Below, one piece after another: positions 1 through 7,179 of a stretch of 64,000 bases of DNA (position 1 is its first letter; each line of letters starts with the position of its first letter). The DNA comes from Variovorax sp. PBL-E5. Its GTDB lineage: Bacteria > Pseudomonadota > Gammaproteobacteria > Burkholderiales > Burkholderiaceae_C. The notes beneath the pieces are model-generated. The model was not told the origin of the DNA. It saw nothing but the letters and a program-made list of their open reading frames with translations, and ran no database searches. The stretch lies in NCBI RefSeq assembly GCF_901827185.1, contig NZ_LR594672.1:558001-622000 (forward strand). Reading direction: 5' to 3'. The position numbers and the translations under genes are program-made.

Positions 1-186
1 GTACTTCCGGACGGTTTCGACCCCGCCGCGCGCTTTGACAAGTGGGGCAACATCGTCCTCGAGGACGGGATGCGCGAAGCGGGGCCGCTGGCCAAGGACG
101 ACGGCATGCGCCGGGCCCTGACGCAAGGGCGCTTCATTGGCCTGCTGCTACCCCTAACATCAAAGAACAAGTGCTTCGCGCCATGA
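1..186 (+). CDS. C-terminal end of an unrecognised protein (partial)
   Basis: Frame 1 is open from the first base to a TGA at 184-186, with strongly GC-biased third positions, so this is the tail of a gene whose start lies outside the window. The visible 61 residues include an acidic, glycine-containing stretch (DKWGNIVLEDGMREAG) that I cannot assign to a family. The stop overlaps an ATG (ATGA at 183-186), and the next gene begins at 210 with its own Shine-Dalgarno, so the two are probably co-transcribed. Its neighbour is an HD/polynucleotide-kinase protein, so an RNA ligase or other RNA-repair partner is conceivable, but nothing visible proves it. Confidence 0.55.
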   Translation, partial: VLPDGFDPAARFDKWGNIVLEDGMREAGPLAKDDGMRRALTQGRFIGLLLPLTSKNKCFAP

Positions 187-209
187 TTGGTCGAGGCGAG
201 GAGAACCAA

Positions 210-1370
210 ATGAACAAGTATGACGCCGCCATCCTCGCGGTCGGCCCTGCAGCTGGCCGAAGGGACATCGACTGGAAGGCAGTAGAGGACGCGTACCCCG
301 AGTGGCGCAGCCTAGCCGAAACCCCTCAAGACAGGCACTATCACGCCGAAGGCGATTGCTGGACGCACACCAAAATGGTCTGCGAGGAGCTCGTGAACCT
401 GGCGGATTTCCAGGCCTTGGACGCCCGGGGCCAGCAACGCATGTTTCTGGGTGCGCTGATGCACGACATTGCGAAGCCCGGCGTCACGAAGGTCGACGAG
501 AACGGCCGCATCTCGAGCAAAGGCCACAGCAAGCGAGGCGAGGTGGACGCCCGAATTCGCCTCTGGCGAGCCGGCTACGACTTCTCGGACCGCGAGGCCG
601 TTTGCCGCATGATTCGGTACCACCAGGAACCCTTCATCAGCTTGCGCAAGGCAAACGCCGCGTTCCTTGCTCACAAGTGGTCGCACGAAGTGAACCTGCG
701 GGAGCTGGCCCTCTTGGCGGAGGCTGACGCGCGCGGCCGGCGCACCGACCCCGCAAGCGATTGGCAGAACACCATCGACAACGTCGAGCTGTTCCGCCTG
801 CTCGCGCAAGAGCAGGAGTGCTACGGCCAACCACGGCACATGGCCGATGAGCACACTGCCGTCTCGTACTTCCGCAGGGAGGGCGAAATCAGCCCGGATT
901 ACCCTTTCTTCGCGCAGCCAGGCTCGGAAGTTATCGTGCTGTCTGGGCTTCCAGCGACCGGCAAGAACCACTGGCTCGACACGAACCACCCCGAGCTTCC
1001 TGTCGTCTCCTTCGACGACGCGCGCGAGGAGCTGGACTTGGCTCATGGCGAGAACGACGGCAAGGCCGCGCATTTCGCAGTCGACAAGGCGAAGGAGCTC
1101 TTGCGCCGGCGTGTTCCTTTCGCCTGGAACAGCACGCACTTAAGCGCCCAGATGCGGCAGAAGACCTTGGACCTGCTGTACGCGTACGACGCTCGTGTCC
1201 GCATTGTCTACCTCGAGCAGCCTGAGGACGTCCTGCTGAGCCGGAACAACAAGCGTGACTCGACACTGAGCAACAAGGCCCTGCTGGGCATGCTGTTTCG
1301 GTGGGAGGTGCCGCTGCCCACCGAGTCCCACCGGGTCGATTATCAACCAGGCACAGCAGCCCGCACCTAG
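210..1370 (+). CDS. HD-domain / P-loop polynucleotide-kinase-like protein
   Basis: A 386-residue two-domain protein. The N-terminal half is an HD phosphohydrolase domain of the tRNA-nucleotidyltransferase type: an early H near the WTH motif, the metal pair in LMHDIAKP, and a later H in RYHQEP. The C-terminal half starts with VIVLSGLPATGKNHW, a Walker A loop, followed by SFDDARE and a lid-like region with SRNNKR, as in AAA_33/T4-Pnkp-type 5'-kinases. HD plus kinase suggests removal of 2',3'-cyclic or 3'-phosphates and 5'-phosphorylation of nicked RNA, meaning RNA end healing; that role is inferred from domain content. ATG at 210 is chosen because GAGGAGA lies 7 bases upstream; ATG 183 lacks such a site. 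Confidence 0.8.
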   Translation: MNKYDAAILAVGPAAGRRDIDWKAVEDAYPEWRSLAETPQDRHYHAEGDCWTHTKMVCEELVNLADFQALDARGQQRMFLGALMHDIAKPGVTKVDENGRISSKGHSKRGEVDARIRLWRAGYDFSDREAVCRMIRYHQEPFISLRKANAAFLAHKWSHEVNLRELALLAEADARGRRTDPASDWQNTIDNVELFRLLAQEQECYGQPRHMADEHTAVSYFRREGEISPDYPFFAQPGSEVIVLSGLPATGKNHWLDTNHPELPVVSFDDAREELDLAHGENDGKAAHFAVDKAKELLRRRVPFAWNSTHLSAQMRQKTLDLLYAYDARVRIVYLEQPEDVLLSRNNKRDSTLSNKALLGMLFRWEVPLPTESHRVDYQPGTAART

Positions 1371-1378
1371 GGGAACAG

Positions 1379-1651
1379 ATGGGCCGTACAGTCATGAAGC
1401 TGAACGCCGCCTTTCACGTCACCGTGACGAACTGAGCACGATTCACAGCCGCTGGTCACTGACCGACGGCTTTCTCGTCGCGACAGGCACCACGGCAGTG
1501 CCCCGAGTACCGCTTCATCGGCTGCGAGCTGCGCGACGCGAACCGACTGGCAGCTGCTGGGGCCCTTCGCCCCGGGAGCAAGAAGGGACGCTTCCGTGTG
1601 ACGCTTACCGGCTACTGTCGCTATGACTGGGACACCGTCAGCCCACCGTGA
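1379..1651 (+). pseudogene. Small gene with two compensating frameshifts
   Basis: An ATG at 1379 follows a strong AGGGGA ribosome-binding site and lies 9 bases after the upstream stop. Coding-like sequence runs in one frame to a TGA at 1433, shifts frame (LSTIHSRWSLTDGFLVATG), then returns to the first frame near a CCCC run at 1501-1504 and ends at 1651 (YCRYDWDTVSPP). All three segments show high GC3, so a single protein of about 90 residues was probably encoded, with one base missing near 1433 and one extra near 1501. The product is not recognised. Either the gene is decaying or the sequence contains two indel errors. Confidence 0.5.
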
Positions 1652-1656
1652 TTTCG

Positions 1657-1684
1657 AAAGCCACCTTCGGGGCGGCTTTTTTTA
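1657..1684 (+). terminator. Intrinsic terminator
   Basis: AAAGCC pairs with GGCTTT around a short GC-rich loop and is followed by a T run. It closes the HD/kinase operon. Confidence 0.6.
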
Positions 1685-1730
1685 TTATGCGCTGCAGAGC
1701 AGCTGGCGACCGAGTCGATTGCGCAAAGAA

Positions 1731-1757
1731 AAGCACCGACCAAGGGGTCGGTGCTTT
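1731..1757 (-). terminator. Intrinsic terminator, 3' of exported protein gene
   Basis: A perfect 11-12 bp hairpin (AAGCACCGACC / GGTCGGTGCTT) is followed on the minus strand by TTTTCTTT. It terminates the minus-strand gene ending at 1767. Confidence 0.75.
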
Positions 1758-1766
1758 GAATGACGA

Positions 1767-2267
1767 TTACTGTTTAGGGTAATCGGTCCGATGCGCAACG
1801 GAAGCCGAGGGCGACCGCAGGAGCGCAACTACCTTGGCAACGTGCGGAGGCAGCGAAGGACCGGCCGTGGGAGTGGACGGGGACTCGCTGACAACTACGC
1901 CCTTCTCGACGGAATCGTTGGAACGACCCGAGGTGGAGGTTGCAGCCTGCGTTTGGCCGTTGTCTTGCGAAACGGCAGGGGTGGAGCTGGTCAAGGACGT
2001 GGCGCCCTTGACGAAACCTTCCTTGAAATCACCGGCAACCGACTTGATGCCATCAAGCGCGGTTGGGGCGACCGACTTGATGAGCGCGAACGGCGAAGTG
2101 ATGGCCAGGCCCACGAACTTCCCGGCTTTTTCCGAAACCGATGCAGCGGGAACTGCTTCGGACGCGGGGACGAGAGCTTTGGAGCTGGTGGTGTTGACAG
2201 CGTCAGCGTGGGCGGACACAGCAATCATCGACAGCGCAGCGAAAGCGGCAAACAGAAACTTCTTCAT
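1767..2267 (-). CDS. Small secreted Ser/Thr/Ala-rich protein
   Basis: A 166-residue protein with a clear Sec signal peptide: MKKFLFAAFAALSMIAVSAHA followed by DAVN, consistent with cleavage after AHA. The mature part has a hydrophobic/amphipathic stretch (AGKFVGLAITSPFALIKSV) and a long low-complexity tail rich in S, T and P. No catalytic motif was recognised. The start at 2267 is fixed by AAGGAG six bases upstream; the longer reading frame upstream lacks a signal sequence or ribosome-binding site. It is probably periplasmic or surface-exposed. Confidence 0.75.
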   Translation of the reverse strand: MKKFLFAAFAALSMIAVSAHADAVNTTSSKALVPASEAVPAASVSEKAGKFVGLAITSPFALIKSVAPTALDGIKSVAGDFKEGFVKGATSLTSSTPAVSQDNGQTQAATSTSGRSNDSVEKGVVVSESPSTPTAGPSLPPHVAKVVALLRSPSASVAHRTDYPKQ

Positions 2268-2406
2268 AGGAGACTCCTTGTGGTGCTTGAGCACAGTTGA
2301 ACTACCTTCTATAGCAAGCGCGGCCCGAGCGCGCTGCCCCAAAAAGAAAGAGCGCTCCGCAAAGGAGCGCCCGAATGAGGGGACAAGGGGAGAAGGAGAA
2401 GGCTGT

Positions 2407-2991
2407 CTAGGCGGCAGCGGGGACCTGGTTGACCAGGAAATCCGCCGGGCAAAGCTTGACCGAGTACGAATTGCAATGCTCCCCGTTCCAGTCGGTGTAC
2501 GGCAAGCTGAAGCCTGCATCCTTCAACAGCTGGTTGAGGGCCAGCAGGTCCTGCGGCAAAAACAACAGGGTGATGTTGTCGTACTCTGCAAGCTGGAACA
2601 CGATGAGGTTCGGGGTGTTCATGTAGCCACAGCTGATGCTGAGCTGGCCGAACTTGAACAGGCCGCCGACCGACGACTCACGGAACTCAGTCAGGTGCCC
2701 GACGATGTCGTCGCGGAAAGCTGCAAGCGTCTCCAGCAGCGTTCGCACGGGCTGGTAGGTTGTCTCGACTTCGGTCAGCTGCCGTTTCCAGCCAGCGAGC
2801 AACTGTTCGGCACGGTGAATCCGGTTGATGATTCGACCGCGCACCTCGCGCCGCGCCTCGTCGAGCGACCTCAGCCGATGCCCGACCAATGGGGTTGCCT
2901 CGCAGGCCGATGCCGTGATTAGGAACTGGGGGCCAGCGTAGTGCGGGTAGCCGTTGCGCTCCTGAATGGTGAAGTTGGTGTATCCGTCCAT
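2407..2991 (-). CDS. Uncharacterised protein, 194 aa
   Basis: The reading frame is well supported by codon bias and ends with NQVPAAA. The central part (residues about 40-110) is charged and helical, possibly coiled coil; the C-terminal third is hydrophobic and compact with three cysteines (ISCGYM, EHCNSY, KLCPAD). No family recognised. The start is uncertain: ATG 2991 gives the most protein-like N-terminus, but ATG 3039 and ATG 3153 are in frame and none has a strong Shine-Dalgarno. A competing minus-strand frame at 3149-3066 encodes a short CPRC-containing peptide ending in a stop, which argues against the longest start. Confidence 0.6.
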   Translation of the reverse strand: MDGYTNFTIQERNGYPHYAGPQFLITASACEATPLVGHRLRSLDEARREVRGRIINRIHRAEQLLAGWKRQLTEVETTYQPVRTLLETLAAFRDDIVGHLTEFRESSVGGLFKFGQLSISCGYMNTPNLIVFQLAEYDNITLLFLPQDLLALNQLLKDAGFSLPYTDWNGEHCNSYSVKLCPADFLVNQVPAAA

Positions 2992-3166
2992 TGTGTCTGG
3001 TGTCTGATGCCCTGCGGCTGGTTGTGGAAGTCCTGACATCGAATAGCGACGCCTCGGCCCCGCGGCTAAAACCTCTCGATAGACAGTTCGTCGCCTTTCC
3101 AGACGATGTTGATGGAGCCTCGCGGCTCGCACCTTGGGCAGCCGAATATTCATCGGCACTCGCCCC

Positions 3167-3200
3167 GCCCCGGAACCCCGTGCGTCCGGGGCCTTTTTTT
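3167..3200 (+). terminator. Intrinsic terminator
   Basis: GCCCCGG / CCGGGGC stem followed by seven T residues. Confidence 0.7.
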
Positions 3201-3332
3201 GCCCATCCCCTGCTCAGCGCCGCGTATAAAAACGTCCCCTATACAGCTGTGTCATGGTTTCCTCCCTGACCCATCGGATGGTTCTGGACACCTCCGCTCT
3301 TGCAGCCGGCCCGGCAACAGGCATGGCGCCTC

Positions 3333-3366
3333 GCCCTGAGACTTCGTGAGCTCAGGGCGATTTTTT
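3333..3366 (+). terminator. Intrinsic terminator
   Basis: GCCCTGA / TCAGGGC stem followed by GATTTTTT. Confidence 0.7.
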
Positions 3367-3427
3367 CGTCCTGGGCTTGGCCGAGGTGGCTAGACTCTGC
3401 AGCAACCACGCTGAACAGGACATTGAA

Positions 3428-3763
3428 ATGGGAATGAACGCCACCGTCGTCGTGATGCACGACGCCTTGGGACAAATCGAATCCGACCCGCGCTTCGGCG
3501 CCAAGCTCGCCGAAGCCATCCGAACGGCTTCGGTCGTTCCGGACACGAGGCAGGACGTCGCCGCGGGCAACTACGCGAATGCCGCCCACGTCGTCGAGTG
3601 CCATCACGCGGACTTCTCCGTGGCCATCACTGTCGGTGAGAACCTCGGCAAGGTGCAAAGTCGAGCGTTTTGCAAGCACACGACGGATGAAGGCCAAGTG
3701 CGACTTCTCGAGACTTGGGCGGACCGCCTCGGCTATCGCCTAGTCGCAAAGCGAGCCTTTTAG
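3428..3763 (+). CDS. Uncharacterised protein, 111 aa
   Basis: A small soluble protein beginning MGMNATVVVMHDALG. ATG 3428 is preferred because a promoter-like GCTAGAC lies 33 bases upstream at 3389-3395 and the preceding in-frame codons (from 3377) overlap it. Two histidine-rich patches (ECHHADFSV and FCKHTTDEG) are notable but fit no known motif. The stop codon sits directly against the left end of the TnpB element, so the insertion may have trimmed or replaced the original terminator. No function can be assigned. Confidence 0.6.
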   Translation: MGMNATVVVMHDALGQIESDPRFGAKLAEAIRTASVVPDTRQDVAAGNYANAAHVVECHHADFSVAITVGENLGKVQSRAFCKHTTDEGQVRLLETWADRLGYRLVAKRAF

Positions 3764-3920
3764 CCAGCCAGCGCCGTAAACCCACGGTCTTCAGGCCGTG
3801 GATGTAAGGCGCGAGTATTGCAGGCTATCTGCGCTTTGCCGATATAGGTGAGCCGACTCGGACTAGGCTGAGTCAAAGCGGACCTCTATAGGCTATACTT
3901 TCCTAAAATCTAGCCTGACT

Positions 3921-5432
3921 TTGCTACCGACGTCTAAAGTTCGCGCCAAGCGGACCTCCTATCCCAAGCACGACGTGACCTACGAGGTCCGCGAAGGCGT
4001 GCTCGAGGTGTCGCCCGCGCTGGGTGCACGCCTGCACGGAACGCTCGACGTGCTGTGCGAGCTGCGCGAGCATCTGCGCCGGGAACGCGAGCACGACCGT
4101 GCCCTGGGCCGCGCCGCCCGGGCCACCGGGGGCAGCCACCGCTATCTCGCCAAGGCCGACCAGTACCAGACCGTGCGCGCTCTGGCGGCGCGCGACCATC
4201 GCTTCGCCGGCGTGCACTCCCAGGTCCTGCAGAACGTTGCCGACCGCCTCGACCACGCCACCAAGGCGTGGCTCAAGGGCGAGCGCGGGGCACCCACGGC
4301 CGTGCCGCGCAAGAACTACCGCAGCCTCACCTTCACGCAGTACGGCTTTGCGGTGAAGATTCAAGGCGGGCGCCTGCACATGAGCCGGCTCGGCGAGGCG
4401 CGGCTCATCGGCCTGCGCAAGCTGCCGGGCCGCGTCAAGAGTGTGACCCTCGTGTTCAAGCAGGGCCGCTGGTTCGCGCAATTCACCTGCGAGGTGCAGG
4501 TGCAGCACTGCGAGCGACGGCGTCGCCACGCCTCTCCCGAGGTGGCGCTGCTGCCGGATTCGGGGCTCGATACGGGCCTCGCGCGAATCGCTACGCTCGC
4601 CGACGGCACCACCCATACGCCGGCGAAGCCCCTGAAGCAAATGCTGCCGCGGCTCAAGGCCGAGCAGCGCAAGATGAGCCGACAGTTCGAGGCCCGCAAA
4701 CGCGAGCTCGCGGCATACAGGAAGGCGTTTCGGGCCCTGGGGCTCCATGGGCCGCTGCCGGAGCGTGACCACCGCCCGCTCAGCAATCGGCTCAAGCGCC
4801 AGATTCGGCGGGTCGCCATCCTGCACTCGCGCATCGAGTGCGTGCGCCGAGACCAGCTGCGCAAGGTCGCGCGCCAGCTCGAGCAGAAGTACCGCCTCAT
4901 CGCGGTCGAGGAGCACGGGGTCGAGTTCATGAAGCGGAACCGGCGCACCAGCCGCAGCGTCTCGGACGTCGCCCCTGCGATGTTCAAGGGACTGCTCAAG
5001 CACGCACTCGGAGAGCGCTACGTTCCGGTCGCCAGCCGGCGTCCCGGCATCGGAGGCAACAGCCAGACGTGCCTGTGCGGCGCATCGGTGCCCAAGACCC
5101 TCTCGGAGCGCTGGCACGTCTGTGCGGCCTGCGGCCTGTCGGCGGACCGCGACGCGGTCAGCGCCAACATCGCGATGGACATCGCGTTCGGATATTCAAA
5201 CCTCGGGGCGGTGAAGCCCCCGGAGCCCGGGCAGGGCCTCGTCAGACGTGGAGAAGGCAAGTGCCAAGCCGGGCGACCGGTGAAGGCCTCGCGCAAAGCG
5301 ACAGAGCCTCCTGTGAAGCGTCCATCCTCCACCGGCCGACGGCTGGCGTGTACCGCGGGTGCGCAAGCTACCGCGGGAGTCAAGAACCCGCAGCTCTTGC
5401 CAGGCGCTCTGGCGCCCAACTTGAGCGGCTGA
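3921..5432 (+). CDS. tnpB: TnpB RNA-guided nuclease (IS200/IS605 accessory protein)
   Basis: A 503-residue TnpB, longer than the usual 350-450 because of a C-terminal extension. The split RuvC site is visible: D217 in GLDTGLARIATLADG, E330/E331 in LIAVEEHGVEF, and D411 in SADRDAVSANIA. The zinc finger lies between the last two (C384 and C386, then C401 and C404); the first pair is CxC rather than the usual CxxC. TnpB cuts DNA matching the guide at the end of its omega RNA and helps retain the element at the donor site. The only start giving the complete N-terminus is TTG 3921. Long antisense open frames are shadows of its GC-rich codons. Confidence 0.85.
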   Translation: MLPTSKVRAKRTSYPKHDVTYEVREGVLEVSPALGARLHGTLDVLCELREHLRREREHDRALGRAARATGGSHRYLAKADQYQTVRALAARDHRFAGVHSQVLQNVADRLDHATKAWLKGERGAPTAVPRKNYRSLTFTQYGFAVKIQGGRLHMSRLGEARLIGLRKLPGRVKSVTLVFKQGRWFAQFTCEVQVQHCERRRRHASPEVALLPDSGLDTGLARIATLADGTTHTPAKPLKQMLPRLKAEQRKMSRQFEARKRELAAYRKAFRALGLHGPLPERDHRPLSNRLKRQIRRVAILHSRIECVRRDQLRKVARQLEQKYRLIAVEEHGVEFMKRNRRTSRSVSDVAPAMFKGLLKHALGERYVPVASRRPGIGGNSQTCLCGASVPKTLSERWHVCAACGLSADRDAVSANIAMDIAFGYSNLGAVKPPEPGQGLVRRGEGKCQAGRPVKASRKATEPPVKRPSSTGRRLACTAGAQATAGVKNPQLLPGALAPNLSG

Positions 5433-5518
5433 GACGAGCACCACGCCGGACAGGTCCGGGCTCAGCGCCTGACCTAAAACGTAGGAAGCCCCCGCCTTCA
5501 GGGGCGGGAGGAATGTCA
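5250..5518 (+). ncRNA. Putative omega RNA scaffold
   Basis: In this family the guide RNA scaffold overlaps the 3' end of tnpB and runs to the right end of the element, with the guide copied from flanking DNA just beyond it. The region ends in the right-end hairpin and GAGGAATGTCA, and the flanking guide would begin near 5519. Position is inferred from family architecture; the 5' limit is arbitrary. Confidence 0.4.
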
Positions 5519-5533
5519 CCCGCTGATTCCATG

Positions 5534-5572
5534 AAGCCCCCCTCCCGCGCGACTGCGAGGAGGGCTTTTCTT
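5534..5572 (+). terminator. Intrinsic terminator
   Basis: AAGCCC...CTCC pairs with GGAGGGCTT, followed by TTTC. It lies just beyond the TnpB element. Confidence 0.6.
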
Positions 5573-5648
5573 CGAAGCTTGCTCTGCCATGGTGGGGCAT
5601 CTCTCCGAGCAGCCACAGCCATGGCTAAGCCGTGCCGCTACACGCGAC

Positions 5649-5888
5649 ATGGCGAAAAACATTCAGTACCTGAAGAGGGTGGCACGTGCAGCGCATGCGG
5701 CAGACGCTACCGAAGAACTCTCGCCCGAGGCGCTCGAGGCCTTGTTGCTTCGCAGCGACCGGATGAGCGCTCCGGTCTTCAATGAGCTCACGACCAGGGG
5801 TTATTTGGTGGCAGAGCGCCGCGGGTGGTCCTTCTCGATGAAGGCAGAAGCATACCGTGCGGCAGCTCGTCGGCCAGCCGCGACCTAA
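5649..5888 (+). CDS. Uncharacterised small protein, 79 aa
   Basis: A short alpha-helical protein beginning MAKNIQYLKRVARAAHAAD. The segment SDRMSAPVFNELTTRGYLVAERRGW resembles a winged-helix tail, but the match is too short to call. The ATG at 5649 is chosen from the protein-like start; an upstream ATG at 5589 is also in frame. No good Shine-Dalgarno precedes either. Its stop is followed by AAACGC, a sequence also found after the stop of the gene ending at 6338. Confidence 0.45.
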   Translation: MAKNIQYLKRVARAAHAADATEELSPEALEALLLRSDRMSAPVFNELTTRGYLVAERRGWSFSMKAEAYRAAARRPAAT

Positions 5889-6023
5889 AACGCATCGAGG
5901 GGGAGAGTGGCTACACAGCAAACCGGCACTGCTGGATGTTGAATCATTTTAGCCAATGGTGCGCAGTTTGATTTTAGACTATAATGCGTCCATTCCCAAA
6001 GTGAGATATAAGGCTTTTACCCC

Positions 6024-6338
6024 ATGAAAGTGGACCAAAAAGCGCGCATGGACGAGGAGTTGCGAAAGCGCTTCCGCGGCATTGGCGAGGTACTTCGCTC
6101 GGCGCGCATGGACAGGAACATGACCCAAGAGGACGCGGCAGTTGCAAGCGCTTTGAGCAGGCAGACCGTGTCGCGCATCGAGCGAGGTCATCCTTCCGTT
6201 GCGTGGGGACAGGTTGGACGTCTCGCGCAGGTACTCGGGATGCCGCACCTCCTCGGAGGGGAAGACCCGTCGGCCCCTCACGTACACGGCCGCCGTGCTC
6301 GAGCACTGGCCACCAAAGATTCAAACAGCTCAACCTAA
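6024..6338 (+). CDS. XRE-family helix-turn-helix regulator
   Basis: A 104-residue DNA-binding protein with a Cro/C1-type helix-turn-helix at about residues 24-66: LRSARMDRNMTQEDAAVASALSRQTVSRIERG. A -10 box matching consensus (TATAAT at about 5979-5984) lies some 40 bases upstream. The C-terminal tail is short and disordered, so it probably acts as a small repressor or antitoxin-like protein. No toxin partner is adjacent; the next gene, 14 bases downstream, encodes a disulfide isomerase-like lipoprotein. Confidence 0.8.
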   Translation: MKVDQKARMDEELRKRFRGIGEVLRSARMDRNMTQEDAAVASALSRQTVSRIERGHPSVAWGQVGRLAQVLGMPHLLGGEDPSAPHVHGRRARALATKDSNSST

Positions 6339-6352
6339 AACGCTTCGCTTCC

Positions 6353-6949
6353 ATGAAACACCGCCTCAGCACCATCATCCTCGCCGCCGCAGCCTCCGTT
6401 TTCGCCCTGAGCGCCTGCGACACTTCCGTGGCGACGGCTGCCACCCCGGCCCCGGCGCCTTTCTCGACCACCGTCCAGGCCGCCTATGACTCCATCGCGG
6501 GCCAGACAACCGGCTTCACGCTGGGCGCGCCGCTGGCGGCCAAGGTGGCCTACGTGTTCTTCGACCCTCAGTGCCCGCATTGCGCCCACCTGTGGAACGC
6601 GGCCCAGCCGCTTGGCGCGAGCGCCCGTATCGTCTGGATTCCGATTGGCATGCTCTCGCGCGCCAGTGCACCGCAAGGCGCAACCATCCTCGGCGCGGCA
6701 GACCCGGCCAAGGCGATGACCGAGAACGAGACCAGCATCCTCAATCGCCAGGGCGGACTCACGGCAGACAGCGACGCCGTCGCGCGCTTCAAGGACAAGG
6801 TCGCGGCCAACACCGCACTGTTCAACAGCATGCGAGCGAAGGACGACGGCGTGCCGTTCATCGTCACCAAGGTCAATGGGGAGGTTCGCTCGCAGTCCGG
6901 CTCCCTGTCGACGCCTCAGCTCAAGCAGTTCCTCGGTCTTCCGAACTGA
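6353..6949 (+). CDS. DsbC/DsbG-like thioredoxin-fold lipoprotein
   Basis: A 198-residue exported thiol:disulfide protein. The N-terminus has a lipoprotein signal with lipobox LSAC, so it is likely lipid-anchored in the envelope. The thioredoxin-type active site CPHC sits in VFFDPQCPHCAHLWN, and the C-terminal region keeps the cis-proline segment (GVPFIVTKVNG). Proteins of this type reshuffle disulfides in conjugation pilus assembly of F-like and SXT-like systems, which fits a conjugative element, though no pilus genes lie nearby. ATG 6353 precedes the signal peptide. Confidence 0.8.
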   Translation: MKHRLSTIILAAAASVFALSACDTSVATAATPAPAPFSTTVQAAYDSIAGQTTGFTLGAPLAAKVAYVFFDPQCPHCAHLWNAAQPLGASARIVWIPIGMLSRASAPQGATILGAADPAKAMTENETSILNRQGGLTADSDAVARFKDKVAANTALFNSMRAKDDGVPFIVTKVNGEVRSQSGSLSTPQLKQFLGLPN

Positions 6950-6961
6950 GCACGCAACTGG

Positions 6962-7018
6962 CTCGGCGCTCGGCCGAGTCTTTGCAGATTTCGCCCTTCG
7001 GGGCCTTTTCTGTTTCTG
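6962..7018 (+). terminator. Probable terminator region
   Basis: Two adjacent hairpins (CTCGGC/GCCGAG, then a short GCCC/GGGC stem with TTTTCTGTTT). Confidence 0.45.
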
Positions 7019-7179
7019 CCTCGCCAAAGTAGCCCGTGAAGTAGTTCACGCAGGTAGCCCTTAAGTGCTACCCGCCACCGGAAAACGAATCCTTTAGACG
7101 GACACGAAGTCACCGCCCTTTACAGTCGCGCCCAAGGGCCGGCATCCGTTCGGCCCAATCAACCAAGAGGGCGGACTGG

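Larger units (their letters stand above)
2992..3427 (+). other. Intergenic region with two terminators and a possible short transcript
   Basis: No convincing conserved gene is seen here. The region holds two plus-strand intrinsic terminators (3167-3200 and 3333-3366). A -10-like CTATAC at 3239-3244 lies between them, so a plus-strand RNA of about 115 nt could run from about 3251 to the second terminator. The same segment could encode a 31-residue peptide from ATG 3254, but its stop lies inside the terminator hairpin. Either reading is tentative. Confidence 0.3.
3768..5518 (+). mobile_element. TnpB-only IS200/IS605-family element
   Basis: The element is bounded by subterminal hairpins typical of this family. 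At the left, CCACGG pairs with CCGTGG around TCTTCAGG (about 3783-3801). At the right, after the tnpB stop, is a GC hairpin (CCCGCC / GGCGGG, about 5490-5508) followed by GAGGAATGTCA. No Y1 transposase (tnpA) is present, so it depends on a TnpA elsewhere or is immobile. The exact ends are estimated from hairpins; a donor or empty-site comparison would fix them. Confidence 0.75.

Noticed and set aside
1834..2922. A 362-codon plus-strand open frame
   Set aside because: It spans two minus-strand genes, one with a clear signal peptide and ribosome site, and reads as a shadow.
3924..5117. A 397-codon antisense open frame across tnpB
   Set aside because: It is a GC-codon shadow of tnpB; its sequence is Arg/Ala/Leu-rich without domains, and tnpB shows all family motifs.
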